Assembly: GCA_016700115.1 (NCBI GenBank)
Contig: CP064999.1
Coordinates: 3,782,001 to 3,846,000, forward strand
DNA from: Sphingobacteriales bacterium
Lineage (GTDB): Bacteria > Bacteroidota > Bacteroidia > Chitinophagales > UBA2359
Direction: 5' to 3'
Length of the DNA: 64,000 nucleotides
Shown here: piece after piece, positions 8,201-15,675 of the stretch
Position numbering within the stretch: the first letter of the stretch is position 1
How the letters are laid out: each line of letters starts with the position of its first letter
Program-made: the position numbers and the translations under genes
The notes under the pieces: model-generated
The model's database searches: none
The model's input: only the letters and a program-made list of their open reading frames with translations
What the model was told of the DNA's origin: nothing

Positions 8201-10380
8201 ATTTCACTTTTATTGAAAACACTGTTTATTATTGGCGAACTGCAAGATTTCAAGAAATTCCGGATAGTATCAACTGGAAGAACAGTTCATTTATATACTT
8301 GCCATCGGGTCAGGAAGGGTGGAATCAATCCCACTATTACCAGTTCAGATATAACCAAACTGACAGGATGTTTTTAGATTCTGTTTCAAGACAGCATGTA
8401 TTTGCACAGGAGGACAACTATTTAACTGCCACCAATCAATATAGTAATTTTGGAGGGATTAATTTTACTTTAAATGGAACCCCTCTGAAACCAATCAATT
8501 ATTGTCTTCAGGATGCAGGATGTACCGGAGGAATTATGGTAGCTGTTTTTAAACCTGATTTAATTTTAGAACCATTCACCACAGAAAGAATAACAGGCAC
8601 CGGCTGTTCCGGACGTGGTGAGTATGGCAATTTACATTGTTCTTTTGGTGAGCGTTACGCATTTGAGTTTAACTCATCTGACTCTGAACAAGTTGACTCA
8701 TTGGTTTCGTTTTTACAAAACCACATTCCGAATGGGTACTATATATTGGTAATGAGTGTCAACCAACATCGTTTAAGCTCTTTCAGTAATCCTCAATATA
8801 CAGCATTACAAAATGTGTTTTCAGGAATGGGCATTAATAACCTTTTTTCTGTACCTGACAACGAGGCGTTTATAGCTTTTGGTCAAAAAAACAATCCGAC
8901 TTATGAGGATGCTTATTTTGTTTATGGGCCTGCTTCAACCGCTAATCCACTTTCTATGGATAAAGTTATCAGCATTAAAGCAGCTTCCGGCACGATGACT
9001 ACTCCACCTATCGGACCTTCAAGTCAATGGAGTGATCTTCAGTATCAGTTCTCAAATCCTTCTAATTCAGATACACTTAGGGTTTTTGGTGTGCAGCCCG
9101 GATTCCCTGATGTATTACTTGCTGAAATAAACACCGGTAATGGAAGTAACAATCTCAATTTGGGTTCAACAACAGCCATCAACAATTTTAATTTTATCCG
9201 TTTAGAATTTACAACCATACATGAAGCTGAGGAATCTCCTGAGCCTACACAAACCGATTTTCTCAGGGTGATGTTTAACCGGGCACCTGAAGTCGCATTA
9301 AATTACCAAAATCATTTCTTTTTCTATGCCGATACCTTGCAAGAAGGTGAAATGTTGCAGATGCAGTTTGCAGTTACCAATGCTGAATTTCATCAGACAG
9401 ATAGCCTTCAAGTCTATTATGCCATAATCAATGAAAGCAATCAGTCCACTCAAATTATTCAACCTCCGATGCCTCCAATTCCCTCCGGACAAACGGCCAT
9501 AGCTACTCTGAATTATAGCACTGAAGGACTGAGCGGGAATAATATTCTTGCTGTTGAACTAAATCCCAATCAGGCTCAACTTGAAAAATTTAGGTTCAAT
9601 AATGTTGTGTTTCTACCATTTTTTGTTAAAACAGATAAAATAAACCCCTATGTTGATGCGACATTTGACGGACGACATATTACTGATGGGGAACTTATTT
9701 CCTCAAAACCCGAAATTAGTTTACGCCTGACAGATGAAAATCGTTATCTGGCTTTAAACGATACTTTAGCTTTTGAACTTTATTTAGTAAGTCCTGATGC
9801 AGGAGGGCTACCTACATTGACGCAAAGAATTTATTTTACCCGCCCCGATATTCAATTTATACCGGCAAGCAATGAAAGTGCGATGAATGGTAAAAATACG
9901 GCGACTATAAAATTCACGCCTGATTTAACAACCGATGGCTTATATGAACTCAGACTAAAAGCTAAAGACAGGAGTGGTAATGTATTTGCTGCAAGTAATT
10001 ATAGTGCAAAATTCAGGGTTATCAACAAACCAATGATTTCTAATTTATTGAACTATCCCAATCCTTTTACTTCTGCAACAAAATTTGTGTTTACAATAAC
10101 CGGACACGAAATACCACAATTCATGAACATTCAGATTATGACAATTTCAGGTCGGGTGGTCAGAGAAATTTCATCCTCTGAACTCGGAACTCTGCATATC
10201 GGGAATAATATTACAGAATATGCCTGGGACGGAACTGATCAATTTGGCAATCCGCTTGCAAATGGGCTTTATTTGTATCGCTTTATTAGTCGCCTGAATG
10301 ATCAGAAAACGGATCATTTTGGAACCTCTGCCGATAAATATTTTAAAAATGGGATCGGTAAAATGTACCTGATGCGGTAA
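5236..10380 (+). CDS. porU2: Giant gingipain-family (C25) protein, PorU2-like
   Basis: The frame is open from 5140, but ATG 5236 gives a good signal peptide (LSLLLLLICLKTFFLIAQ), so 1714 aa is preferred. The N-terminal part has the PorU-family segment YHKIKVGKNGLHRIPYSLL. The peptidase C25 domain runs roughly residues 430-795. Its catalytic His667 lies in NFVGHGAGGYW and its Cys697 in MASSCFVGDIHS, and the domain ends with YTLVGDPAVVI. Further C-terminal are CARDB-like beta domains and a final FlgD-like Ig domain (YPNPF..., WDGTDQFGNPLANGLYLYRF). Large proteins of this layout are annotated as putative T9SS sortase PorU2. PorU itself is the sortase that cleaves sorting domains, while the role of PorU2 is not settled. 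The C-terminal domain could alternatively be its own export signal. Confidence 0.82.
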   Translation: MIIYHRIRQLSLLLLLICLKTFFLIAQTSAPFNNEWIDYDKTYHKIKVGKNGLHRIPYSLLNSSGVPTDNATAYKLYCKGQEIPIYTSTTGEFGENDFIEFYAERNDGSLDSRLYLYPAWQPNPYVSMFSDTLAYFLTINETGSNLRFSDTDNNLSEAPPKEQYFMYESVRQNVNTFYSGRPIRLGGINTNFSDFEEGEGFVGPSIEKGTNANYNIVTRSVFAGPTAPADTIMFSARVLGQSNLFEILNDHRVQIKVNNNLQIDYQFEGYSSHTITFSAPISQLTSPNTQINVASMSTLQNGTDLLVNRNSVPFITIKYPHSFDFGGLTGYKFTLKNDAPKYIEITNFNGGAAPVLYDLTNYLRFIPVIETVSGQTVYKFHLPQFASGQATRTLYFSSTSTALPVPVINTVSHLQPIQFTNYNLPENRGDYLIVSHPKLMEGEINQVERYRDYRNSVEGGSFSVVVVNVEELYDQFSWGIRKHPLSINNFTRFAMATWPVPPKQLLLLGKSVVYRDSYAPSNPANYERNLVPTFGHSASDNMLSSSYPAANYRNAIPTGRVPANTPQDIAAYLNKVIEYESLQNNPSCNIQDRLWMKHALHIAGGGNLSEAELFFNNLESYRNKYEDISFGGKVIKTYRSFSPNPVDEVDLGNYINNGLAVINFVGHGAGGYWQVNIQSPEAYQNFGKYPFIMASSCFVGDIHSYDFDSMGQVQTAMSEDYVLADNLGSIGFLATVSSGFPIYLHQFNSKLYEHYCKNNYGKSIGYSIQQTINDLFAAYPNEDGPKITCQEYTLVGDPAVVIKSWDKPEYVIDETSISFSPSVITADIDSFSLRVAVTNLGQAVADSFTLQVNRQFPDGSSALYLKKFPSTKYQDTLQIMIPTGDPSSVEGENQFTITLDALNEISEDCKDNNSTGKNIFIFSDLLIPIFPCNFAIVNTVPVTLKASTGQPVLPPLNYILQLDTSELFQNPLAQTIVNSEAGVIEWQPDFTFIENTVYYWRTARFQEIPDSINWKNSSFIYLPSGQEGWNQSHYYQFRYNQTDRMFLDSVSRQHVFAQEDNYLTATNQYSNFGGINFTLNGTPLKPINYCLQDAGCTGGIMVAVFKPDLILEPFTTERITGTGCSGRGEYGNLHCSFGERYAFEFNSSDSEQVDSLVSFLQNHIPNGYYILVMSVNQHRLSSFSNPQYTALQNVFSGMGINNLFSVPDNEAFIAFGQKNNPTYEDAYFVYGPASTANPLSMDKVISIKAASGTMTTPPIGPSSQWSDLQYQFSNPSNSDTLRVFGVQPGFPDVLLAEINTGNGSNNLNLGSTTAINNFNFIRLEFTTIHEAEESPEPTQTDFLRVMFNRAPEVALNYQNHFFFYADTLQEGEMLQMQFAVTNAEFHQTDSLQVYYAIINESNQSTQIIQPPMPPIPSGQTAIATLNYSTEGLSGNNILAVELNPNQAQLEKFRFNNVVFLPFFVKTDKINPYVDATFDGRHITDGELISSKPEISLRLTDENRYLALNDTLAFELYLVSPDAGGLPTLTQRIYFTRPDIQFIPASNESAMNGKNTATIKFTPDLTTDGLYELRLKAKDRSGNVFAASNYSAKFRVINKPMISNLLNYPNPFTSATKFVFTITGHEIPQFMNIQIMTISGRVVREISSSELGTLHIGNNITEYAWDGTDQFGNPLANGLYLYRFISRLNDQKTDHFGTSADKYFKNGIGKMYLMR

Positions 10381-10513
10381 ATCGTTCTTATTCTGTTTCT
10401 CTTAATTCTATGAACTGCAGAACATAATTATTTTGAACTTTGCAGTCAGGGTTTCTTTTCTGATTACTTTTGCTTCTGGTTTTTATAAATTAACTGCAAT
10501 CTTTAAACAGAAT

Positions 10514-10741
10514 ATGATCAAATTTAAAACAGGTTTAATTTTAACAATTGGGTTGTTATGTTTCTTCGCGCCGTTATTATTTGGTCAGAACAACGGTCAA
10601 ACCCAGATTGAAATGGCAGATTCTTTGAGAGCATCGGGCAAGATTTATGTCGTAGTGGTTGTGTTATCTATAATTTTTGCCGGCATTATCACTTTTTTGG
10701 TGTTGATAGACAGGCGGTTACGAAAATTAGAAAAAGAATAA
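10514..10741 (+). CDS. CcmD-family small membrane protein
   Basis: The start at ATG 10514 gives 75 aa. There is a signal-like N-terminus (residues 5-22, ending FGQ), the segment QIEMADSLRASGKIYVVV, one transmembrane helix, and a basic/acidic tail DRRLRKLEKE. The helix followed by LIDRRLRKLE is the Bacteroidota CcmD pattern. CcmD releases haem-loaded CcmE from the CcmABC complex in cytochrome c maturation. The other ccm genes are not here, so the role rests only on this short match. A longer frame starts upstream at 10433 but adds no family-like sequence. Confidence 0.65.
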   Translation: MIKFKTGLILTIGLLCFFAPLLFGQNNGQTQIEMADSLRASGKIYVVVVVLSIIFAGIITFLVLIDRRLRKLEKE

Positions 10742-10843
10742 AACAGGTTCATTATTTTAGAATCAGTGGAAAATACAGGTTTTTAAGAGTCCATTTTCAG
10801 AAAACATTTAAGCTATATACGCTTTAAATTAACTGAAAAAAAC

Positions 10844-10851
10844 TAATTTTG
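10844..10851 (+). promoter_or_regulatory. Candidate -7 box (TAATTTTG) upstream of glutamate dehydrogenase
   Basis: TAATTTTG matches TAnnTTTG and is followed by GCAGCAAAAA. It lies about 150 bases before the gdh start, implying a leader of roughly 140 bases. A weak TTTAA lies near -33. Confidence 0.4.
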
Positions 10852-10998
10852 CAGCAAAAATACACCGGTAGCAAAGCCCCGAAAATCAAAAGAATTATTA
10901 TTCAGAGCCACTGCTTTGCTAAAGTTTCATGATCGGATTTCAAATGCGATACTTTCAATCAAAACTTGTTCAAATTCTAAAATAAAAACCAGAATTTT

Positions 10999-12432
10999 AT
11001 GGCAGCAAAACACCATGCCGATAGTCTTTCGTTTTACCAAAGTGTGGAATACTACTTTGATAAAGCAGCAGCAGTAACCAAGTACCATGAAGGTCTGCTT
11101 AATCAAATAAAAGTATGTAACAGCGTCTATCAAATGAGGTTTCCGGTCAAAGTCGGCAACAATTATCAGGTTATTGAAGCCTATCGCGTTCAACACAGCC
11201 ACCACCGTTTACCTTGTAAGGGAGGTATTCGTTACAGCGATGCCGTTGATCAGGATGAAGTAATGGCTTTAGCTTCTTTAATGACTTATAAATGTGCAAT
11301 TGTAGATGTTCCTTTTGGCGGTGCAAAAGGGGGTATCAAAATCAATCCTCGTCAGTTTTCTGTTTCTCAGCTTCAACGTATTACCCGACGTTACACAACA
11401 GAGTTAATCCGTAAAAACTTTATTGGTCCTGCTATTGATGTTCCGGCACCCGATTATGGAACCGGTGCTCGTGAAATGGCCTGGATATTAGATACCTATC
11501 AAACATTTAAAGCCGGAGAAATTGACAGTTATGGTTGTGTTACCGGCAAACCTATTAGTCAGGGCGGAGTTCGGGGCAGAACTGAAGCAACAGGTTTAGG
11601 TGTTTATTTTGGGACTCGTGAAGCTATGAGCATTAAAGAAGACATGAAAACGCTTAAGTTATCTACCGGTATTGAAGGAAAAACAGTGGTTGTTCAGGGA
11701 TTGGGTAATGTGGGTTATCATTCTGCAAACTTTTTCAGGCAAAATGGTGCAAAATTGATTGGCTTGGCAGAATATGAAGGTGCCATCTACGATCCTACAG
11801 GTAAAGGTTTTGACCTGGATGATGTAATGAGACATCGTGAAGAAACCGGAAAAATTACCAATTACCCCGGAGCTGTTAATTTAGAAAAAACCTCAGATGC
11901 TTTAGAATTAGAATGTGATATTTTAATCCCTGCTGCTTTAGAAAGGGTTATACACGCAGGTAATGCCTCTAAAATCAAAGCCAAAATTATTGCCGAAGCT
12001 GCTAACGGACCTATCACACCTGATGCTGAAGCGGTTTTGTTAAAAAAAGGCATTATGATTTTGCCGGATGTATATCTCAATGCAGGTGGTGTTACGGTAT
12101 CCTATTTTGAATGGTTAAAAAACTTGTCTCACGTAAGATTTGGCAGAATGGATAAAAGATTCCACGAATCTTCATATTCTAATATGTTAAGTATGATGGA
12201 AGGGTTGACAAACAAAAAAGTTCACTCTGACGAAAGAGACAAACTTATTCGAGGTGCCGGTGAAGTAGATTTAGTACATTCAGGTTTAGAAGATACAATG
12301 ATTGGAGCTTATTTGCCAATTCGTGAAGCATGGAGAAAAAACAAGAAAATTGAAGATTTACGTACTGCTGCTTTTTATATTGCTATTGAAAAAGTGGCAA
12401 CTGCATATCTCGAATTGGGTATATTCCCTTAA
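10999..12432 (+). CDS. gdhA: Glutamate dehydrogenase (Glu/Leu/Phe/Val family)
   Basis: Interconverts glutamate with 2-oxoglutarate and ammonia using NAD(P). The substrate-binding Lys74 is in LPCKGGIRYS, and catalytic Lys110 in PFGGAKGG. The conserved Asp is in IDVPAPDYGTGAREMAW, and the Rossmann fold carries VVVQGLGNVGYHSA. The 477-aa length is slightly longer than the usual hexameric 420-450 aa enzymes because of a C-terminal helical extension from about residue 400 (ERDKLIRGAGEVDLVHSGLEDTM). That tail contains the conserved SGLEDTM-type segment common in Bacteroidota and archaeal-like members. NAD versus NADP preference is not obvious from the sequence. It is a single gene with its own terminator. 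Confidence 0.95.
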   Translation: MAAKHHADSLSFYQSVEYYFDKAAAVTKYHEGLLNQIKVCNSVYQMRFPVKVGNNYQVIEAYRVQHSHHRLPCKGGIRYSDAVDQDEVMALASLMTYKCAIVDVPFGGAKGGIKINPRQFSVSQLQRITRRYTTELIRKNFIGPAIDVPAPDYGTGAREMAWILDTYQTFKAGEIDSYGCVTGKPISQGGVRGRTEATGLGVYFGTREAMSIKEDMKTLKLSTGIEGKTVVVQGLGNVGYHSANFFRQNGAKLIGLAEYEGAIYDPTGKGFDLDDVMRHREETGKITNYPGAVNLEKTSDALELECDILIPAALERVIHAGNASKIKAKIIAEAANGPITPDAEAVLLKKGIMILPDVYLNAGGVTVSYFEWLKNLSHVRFGRMDKRFHESSYSNMLSMMEGLTNKKVHSDERDKLIRGAGEVDLVHSGLEDTMIGAYLPIREAWRKNKKIEDLRTAAFYIAIEKVATAYLELGIFP

Positions 12433-12475
12433 AAAAAAGCAAGTTAACATACTAATTGCAATTTGAATGTAACTC

Positions 12476-12513
12476 AAAAAAGCCATCATTGCGTTTTGCA
12501 GGGTGGCTTTTTT
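12476..12513 (+). terminator. Rho-independent terminator of gdhA
   Basis: AAAAAAGCCA (12476-12485) pairs with TGGCTTTTTT (12504-12513), with two further wobble or GC pairs inside. The 3' arm supplies the T run. It is 44 bases past the gdhA stop. Confidence 0.8.
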
Positions 12514-12570
12514 AATATCCAATTCATCCTTATCTTGTTTTCAAATTTTTAACTAAAATTTTGACATTTT

Positions 12571-12777
12571 ATGAGTGAAACAGAATTTTCTTATGAGTCT
12601 TATGACAAAGCAATTACAATGTTGGAAGAGATATTGATGAAAATTGAAGATGAAGTTGAGGGCATTGACGAATTGGTAGTAAAGGTGAGATCAGCATCTG
12701 ATATTTTGATATTTTGCAGGCAAAAACTGAGAAGTACGGAAGAAGAAATCAACAGACTGTTAGATAATCTGAATTGA
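12571..12777 (+). CDS. xseB: Exodeoxyribonuclease VII small subunit
   Basis: A 68-aa, all-helical, acidic protein with the XseB pattern: FSYESYDKAITMLEEIL near the N-terminus, a long central helix, and a C-terminal coiled coil (CRQKLRSTEEEINRLL). XseB subunits decorate the XseA catalytic subunit, which degrades single-stranded DNA. The xseA gene is not in this window. The reading frame ends 2 bases before the ATG of the following beta-oxidation gene, so the two are almost certainly on one mRNA even though their functions are unrelated. The family usually has Leu-rich core positions, which are conserved here. Confidence 0.85.
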   Translation: MSETEFSYESYDKAITMLEEILMKIEDEVEGIDELVVKVRSASDILIFCRQKLRSTEEEINRLLDNLN

Positions 12778-12779
12778 TA

Positions 12780-14918
12780 ATGAACCATCTTAGCATATCC
12801 TTTGAGAACGAGGTTGCAATAATTCTACTCAATCAAAGAGCGAGATATAGTGATAACCTTCAACAAATGCTAAAGGAGTTTAACCAATTGTTGGATGAAA
12901 TAGATCATAATCTCTCCGTAAAAGCTGTTGTTATTGGCAGTTCCCAAAAGGATTTTTCAAAAGGTGTAGATTTTACCTTATTGTATAACCTGAATGAACC
13001 GGGTACTGCAGAACATGTTTGCCGGCAGGCACAGAAGTTATTGATGAGAATTGAAAAAAGCAGGAAACCGGTTGTTGCAGCTATTCATGGAGCTGCTAAA
13101 GGTGCCGGTTTAGAAATTGCATTAGCCTGCCATTATCGCATTGCTACCAACTCTTTAAATACAGTATTTGCAATGCCCGATATAAAAATGGGTTTATTGC
13201 CCGGAGGTGGTGCAACTCAAAGATTGCCTAAACTCATTGGCATTAGGGCGGCATTGGATATGATGTTGAATGGTAAAAATATACATGCTTACAAAGCTGT
13301 TCGTATCGGTTTGGTAAACAGATTGATTCACCCAGTTCAGTTAATGAATGCTGCTGTCATGCAAGCCAGAAAGATGAGCACTCAAAAGTGGAAAAAAACA
13401 AAATCGCCTCCATCTTTTGACAAACTAATCAATCTAAACCGTTATATCCGAAGCAAGGTTTTTGATCGTGTTCGATATAAAATTCAGCAAACAACATATA
13501 GCAACTACCCTGCTCCTTTTAAAATTCTTGAATGTATTGAAATTGGTTGCCGCTTTGGCGAAGCAATGGGATATGCAGCCGAAATTGCTAAATATGATGA
13601 GTTGGTGGTTCATCCTGTAACCAAAAATTTAATTTGGCTTCAGAAATCAGTGCTTGAAAAGAAAAAAAGATTAGAAACTTCTATAAACAATCCGGTAAAA
13701 ACCATTGCTGTTGTAGGATCGGGTTTTATGGGCGGTGGAATAGCAGAAGTAAGCGTTATGAATGGGTTCAATGTAATACTGACAGACATTTACCCTGAAA
13801 AATGTGCTTTGGCAATGCAATCAGTTTGGGCATCCCTGACTGCTAAAGTTAAAAAAAGAACGCTTAGAAGCATATCCCGTTGGAAAGTGATGAACAGATT
13901 GCAAGCACAAAGTGATTTTACCGATTTCAATAAGGCGCAGATAGTTATAGAAGCTGTTTATGAAGATTTAGAATTAAAGCAAAAACTATTGGCTTTTACC
14001 GAATCCCAAATTCAGGAAAATTGCATTTATGCAAGTAATACTTCCGCTATACCCATCCATCTAATTGCAAAACAAAGTAAACGCCCGGAACAGGTCATTG
14101 GAATGCACTTTTTTTCACCGGTTCCCAAAATGTCCTTACTTGAAATTATAGTGACTCCTCAGACAGCAGATTGGGTTGTGAATGTCGCTATTGATTTAGG
14201 AATAAAACAAGGTAAAACTTGTATTGTCGTTAAAGATTCACCGGGATTTTACACTACCCGAATTATTACAACTTACCTGAACGAAGCTTTGTGTTTATTG
14301 GAGGATGGGGCAGAAATCTGGCAAATTGATGAATGTTCCCGTCAGCTCGGATTTCCTGTTGGTCCGTTTACTTTGATTGACGAAATAGGGATAGATTCTC
14401 TAAATGCCGTTTTAGAAGGGCATCTATACCGGTTTTTAGCCCAAACTAAAGGGGCTGGAGCTTATACTCCAAGTTCACTGCCCACCTTACTTTTAAATGC
14501 AGGATTTAAAGGTCGCAAAAACCGGAAAGGGTTTTATCGCTATCATTCAAAAACCGGTGAAAAAACAAGCACTCAACCTGATGAAGCAGTCAATCGAATC
14601 CTAAAATTAAACAAATCTTCTTTCTGGTTTAAGGACAAACATATCAGACAGCGATTGATGATGATGATGACTAATGAAGCAGCGAGATGTTTGGAAGAAG
14701 GCATCATTCATTCTCCTGTTGATGGCGATTTAGGTGCTGTTTTGGGTTTGGGATATCCTGCCTTCACCGGAGGGCCATTTCATTATTTAGATTCGATTGG
14801 CTGTGAAAATGCCGTGATAAGATTAGAGAATCTTTCACAGCGTTTTGGAAACCGGTTTTTGCCTGCAAATATATTATACGACTATGCTAAAACCGGGGTG
14901 AAATTTTTTCCCGGCTAA
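12780..14918 (+). CDS. fadJ: FadJ-type enoyl-CoA hydratase / 3-hydroxyacyl-CoA dehydrogenase
   Basis: A multifunctional fatty-acid beta-oxidation protein of 712 aa. Crotonase domain: residues 1-190, with the oxyanion-hole sequence GAAKGAGLE (Glu112) and MPDIKMGLLPGGGATQRLP. NAD-binding 3-hydroxyacyl-CoA dehydrogenase domain: about 305-485, with VGSGFMGGGIAE near residue 312, EAVYEDLELK and GMHFFSPVP. It ends with two C-terminal dehydrogenase domains. ATG 12780 is preferred over TTG 12774 because it fits the family start and lies 2 bases after xseB. The second catalytic Glu of the hydratase site (usual PEI/PEV) is Asp134 here, which may weaken or change hydration. No fadA thiolase gene is adjacent. 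Confidence 0.92.
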   Translation: MNHLSISFENEVAIILLNQRARYSDNLQQMLKEFNQLLDEIDHNLSVKAVVIGSSQKDFSKGVDFTLLYNLNEPGTAEHVCRQAQKLLMRIEKSRKPVVAAIHGAAKGAGLEIALACHYRIATNSLNTVFAMPDIKMGLLPGGGATQRLPKLIGIRAALDMMLNGKNIHAYKAVRIGLVNRLIHPVQLMNAAVMQARKMSTQKWKKTKSPPSFDKLINLNRYIRSKVFDRVRYKIQQTTYSNYPAPFKILECIEIGCRFGEAMGYAAEIAKYDELVVHPVTKNLIWLQKSVLEKKKRLETSINNPVKTIAVVGSGFMGGGIAEVSVMNGFNVILTDIYPEKCALAMQSVWASLTAKVKKRTLRSISRWKVMNRLQAQSDFTDFNKAQIVIEAVYEDLELKQKLLAFTESQIQENCIYASNTSAIPIHLIAKQSKRPEQVIGMHFFSPVPKMSLLEIIVTPQTADWVVNVAIDLGIKQGKTCIVVKDSPGFYTTRIITTYLNEALCLLEDGAEIWQIDECSRQLGFPVGPFTLIDEIGIDSLNAVLEGHLYRFLAQTKGAGAYTPSSLPTLLLNAGFKGRKNRKGFYRYHSKTGEKTSTQPDEAVNRILKLNKSSFWFKDKHIRQRLMMMMTNEAARCLEEGIIHSPVDGDLGAVLGLGYPAFTGGPFHYLDSIGCENAVIRLENLSQRFGNRFLPANILYDYAKTGVKFFPG

Positions 14919-14979
14919 TAATTTCATAATCGGGAAACAGTGCCCATCATTTCTTGTGGATTCATTTAATTTACCCATC

Positions 14980-15639
14980 TTATCCAAACAACAAGCTGCC
15001 AATTCGTACCATATTGCTGCCTGCCTGAAGCGCTTGTTTGTAATCCGACGACATTCCCATGGATAAAATGTTGAAACCAGAGTTTTTTTGCTGTGTTTCC
15101 ATTTGAATTTGCTTAAACAACAAAGCTAACGTGTCAAACTCTTTTTTAATCCGGTCTATATCTGAAGTCAAGGTAGCCATTCCCATTAGTCCTCTTATGT
15201 TCACTCCGGGATATTTTTGGGCGTTGAAAAAATGCAGAAACTCAAGAACTTCATCTAATGAAAATCCGAACTTGGTTTCTTCAAGGGCAATATGAACCTG
15301 TAACAAACAATCAATTATCCGATTGTTTTTCAAAGCTTCTTTATCAATTACCGATAATAGTTTTTCACTGTCAACAGAATGAATCAGGGAAATAAAAGGG
15401 GCTATAAATTTTACCTTATTGCTTTGTAAATGACCTATGAAATGCCATTCAATATCCTGTGGAAGTTGTTCGTATTTGGTTAATAATTCCTGCACTCTGT
15501 TTTCTCCAAAAACCTTTTGACCGGAAAGGTATAAGGACATGATATCATTTGCGGTATGGTTTTTTGTTACAGCAACCAATTCGGCTTTGTATGCTGACAG
15601 TTCTTCTTTTATTTTATTTAACACTGAAATATTGAACAT
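14980..15639 (-). CDS. YggS/PROSC-family PLP-binding protein
   Basis: A 219-aa single-domain alanine-racemase-like barrel that binds pyridoxal 5'-phosphate and keeps PLP homeostasis in the cell. Lys26 in ELVAVTKNH forms the Schiff base. Other family motifs are VFGENRVQEL, IEWHFIGHLQSNKVK, IHSVDS, LMGMATL, and the phosphate-binding end SMGMSSDYKQALQAGSNMVRIGSLLFG. No second catalytic acid or C-terminal domain is present, as expected for the non-racemase family. The gene is convergent with fadJ. On its upstream side the TSP3-repeat gene on the same strand ends only 36 bases away, so read-through from that gene is possible. Confidence 0.93.
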   Translation of the reverse strand: MFNISVLNKIKEELSAYKAELVAVTKNHTANDIMSLYLSGQKVFGENRVQELLTKYEQLPQDIEWHFIGHLQSNKVKFIAPFISLIHSVDSEKLLSVIDKEALKNNRIIDCLLQVHIALEETKFGFSLDEVLEFLHFFNAQKYPGVNIRGLMGMATLTSDIDRIKKEFDTLALLFKQIQMETQQKNSGFNILSMGMSSDYKQALQAGSNMVRIGSLLFG

Positions 15640-15675
15640 ATTCTTTAGAAGTCGGTTTGGATGTTTACTTCAGGC

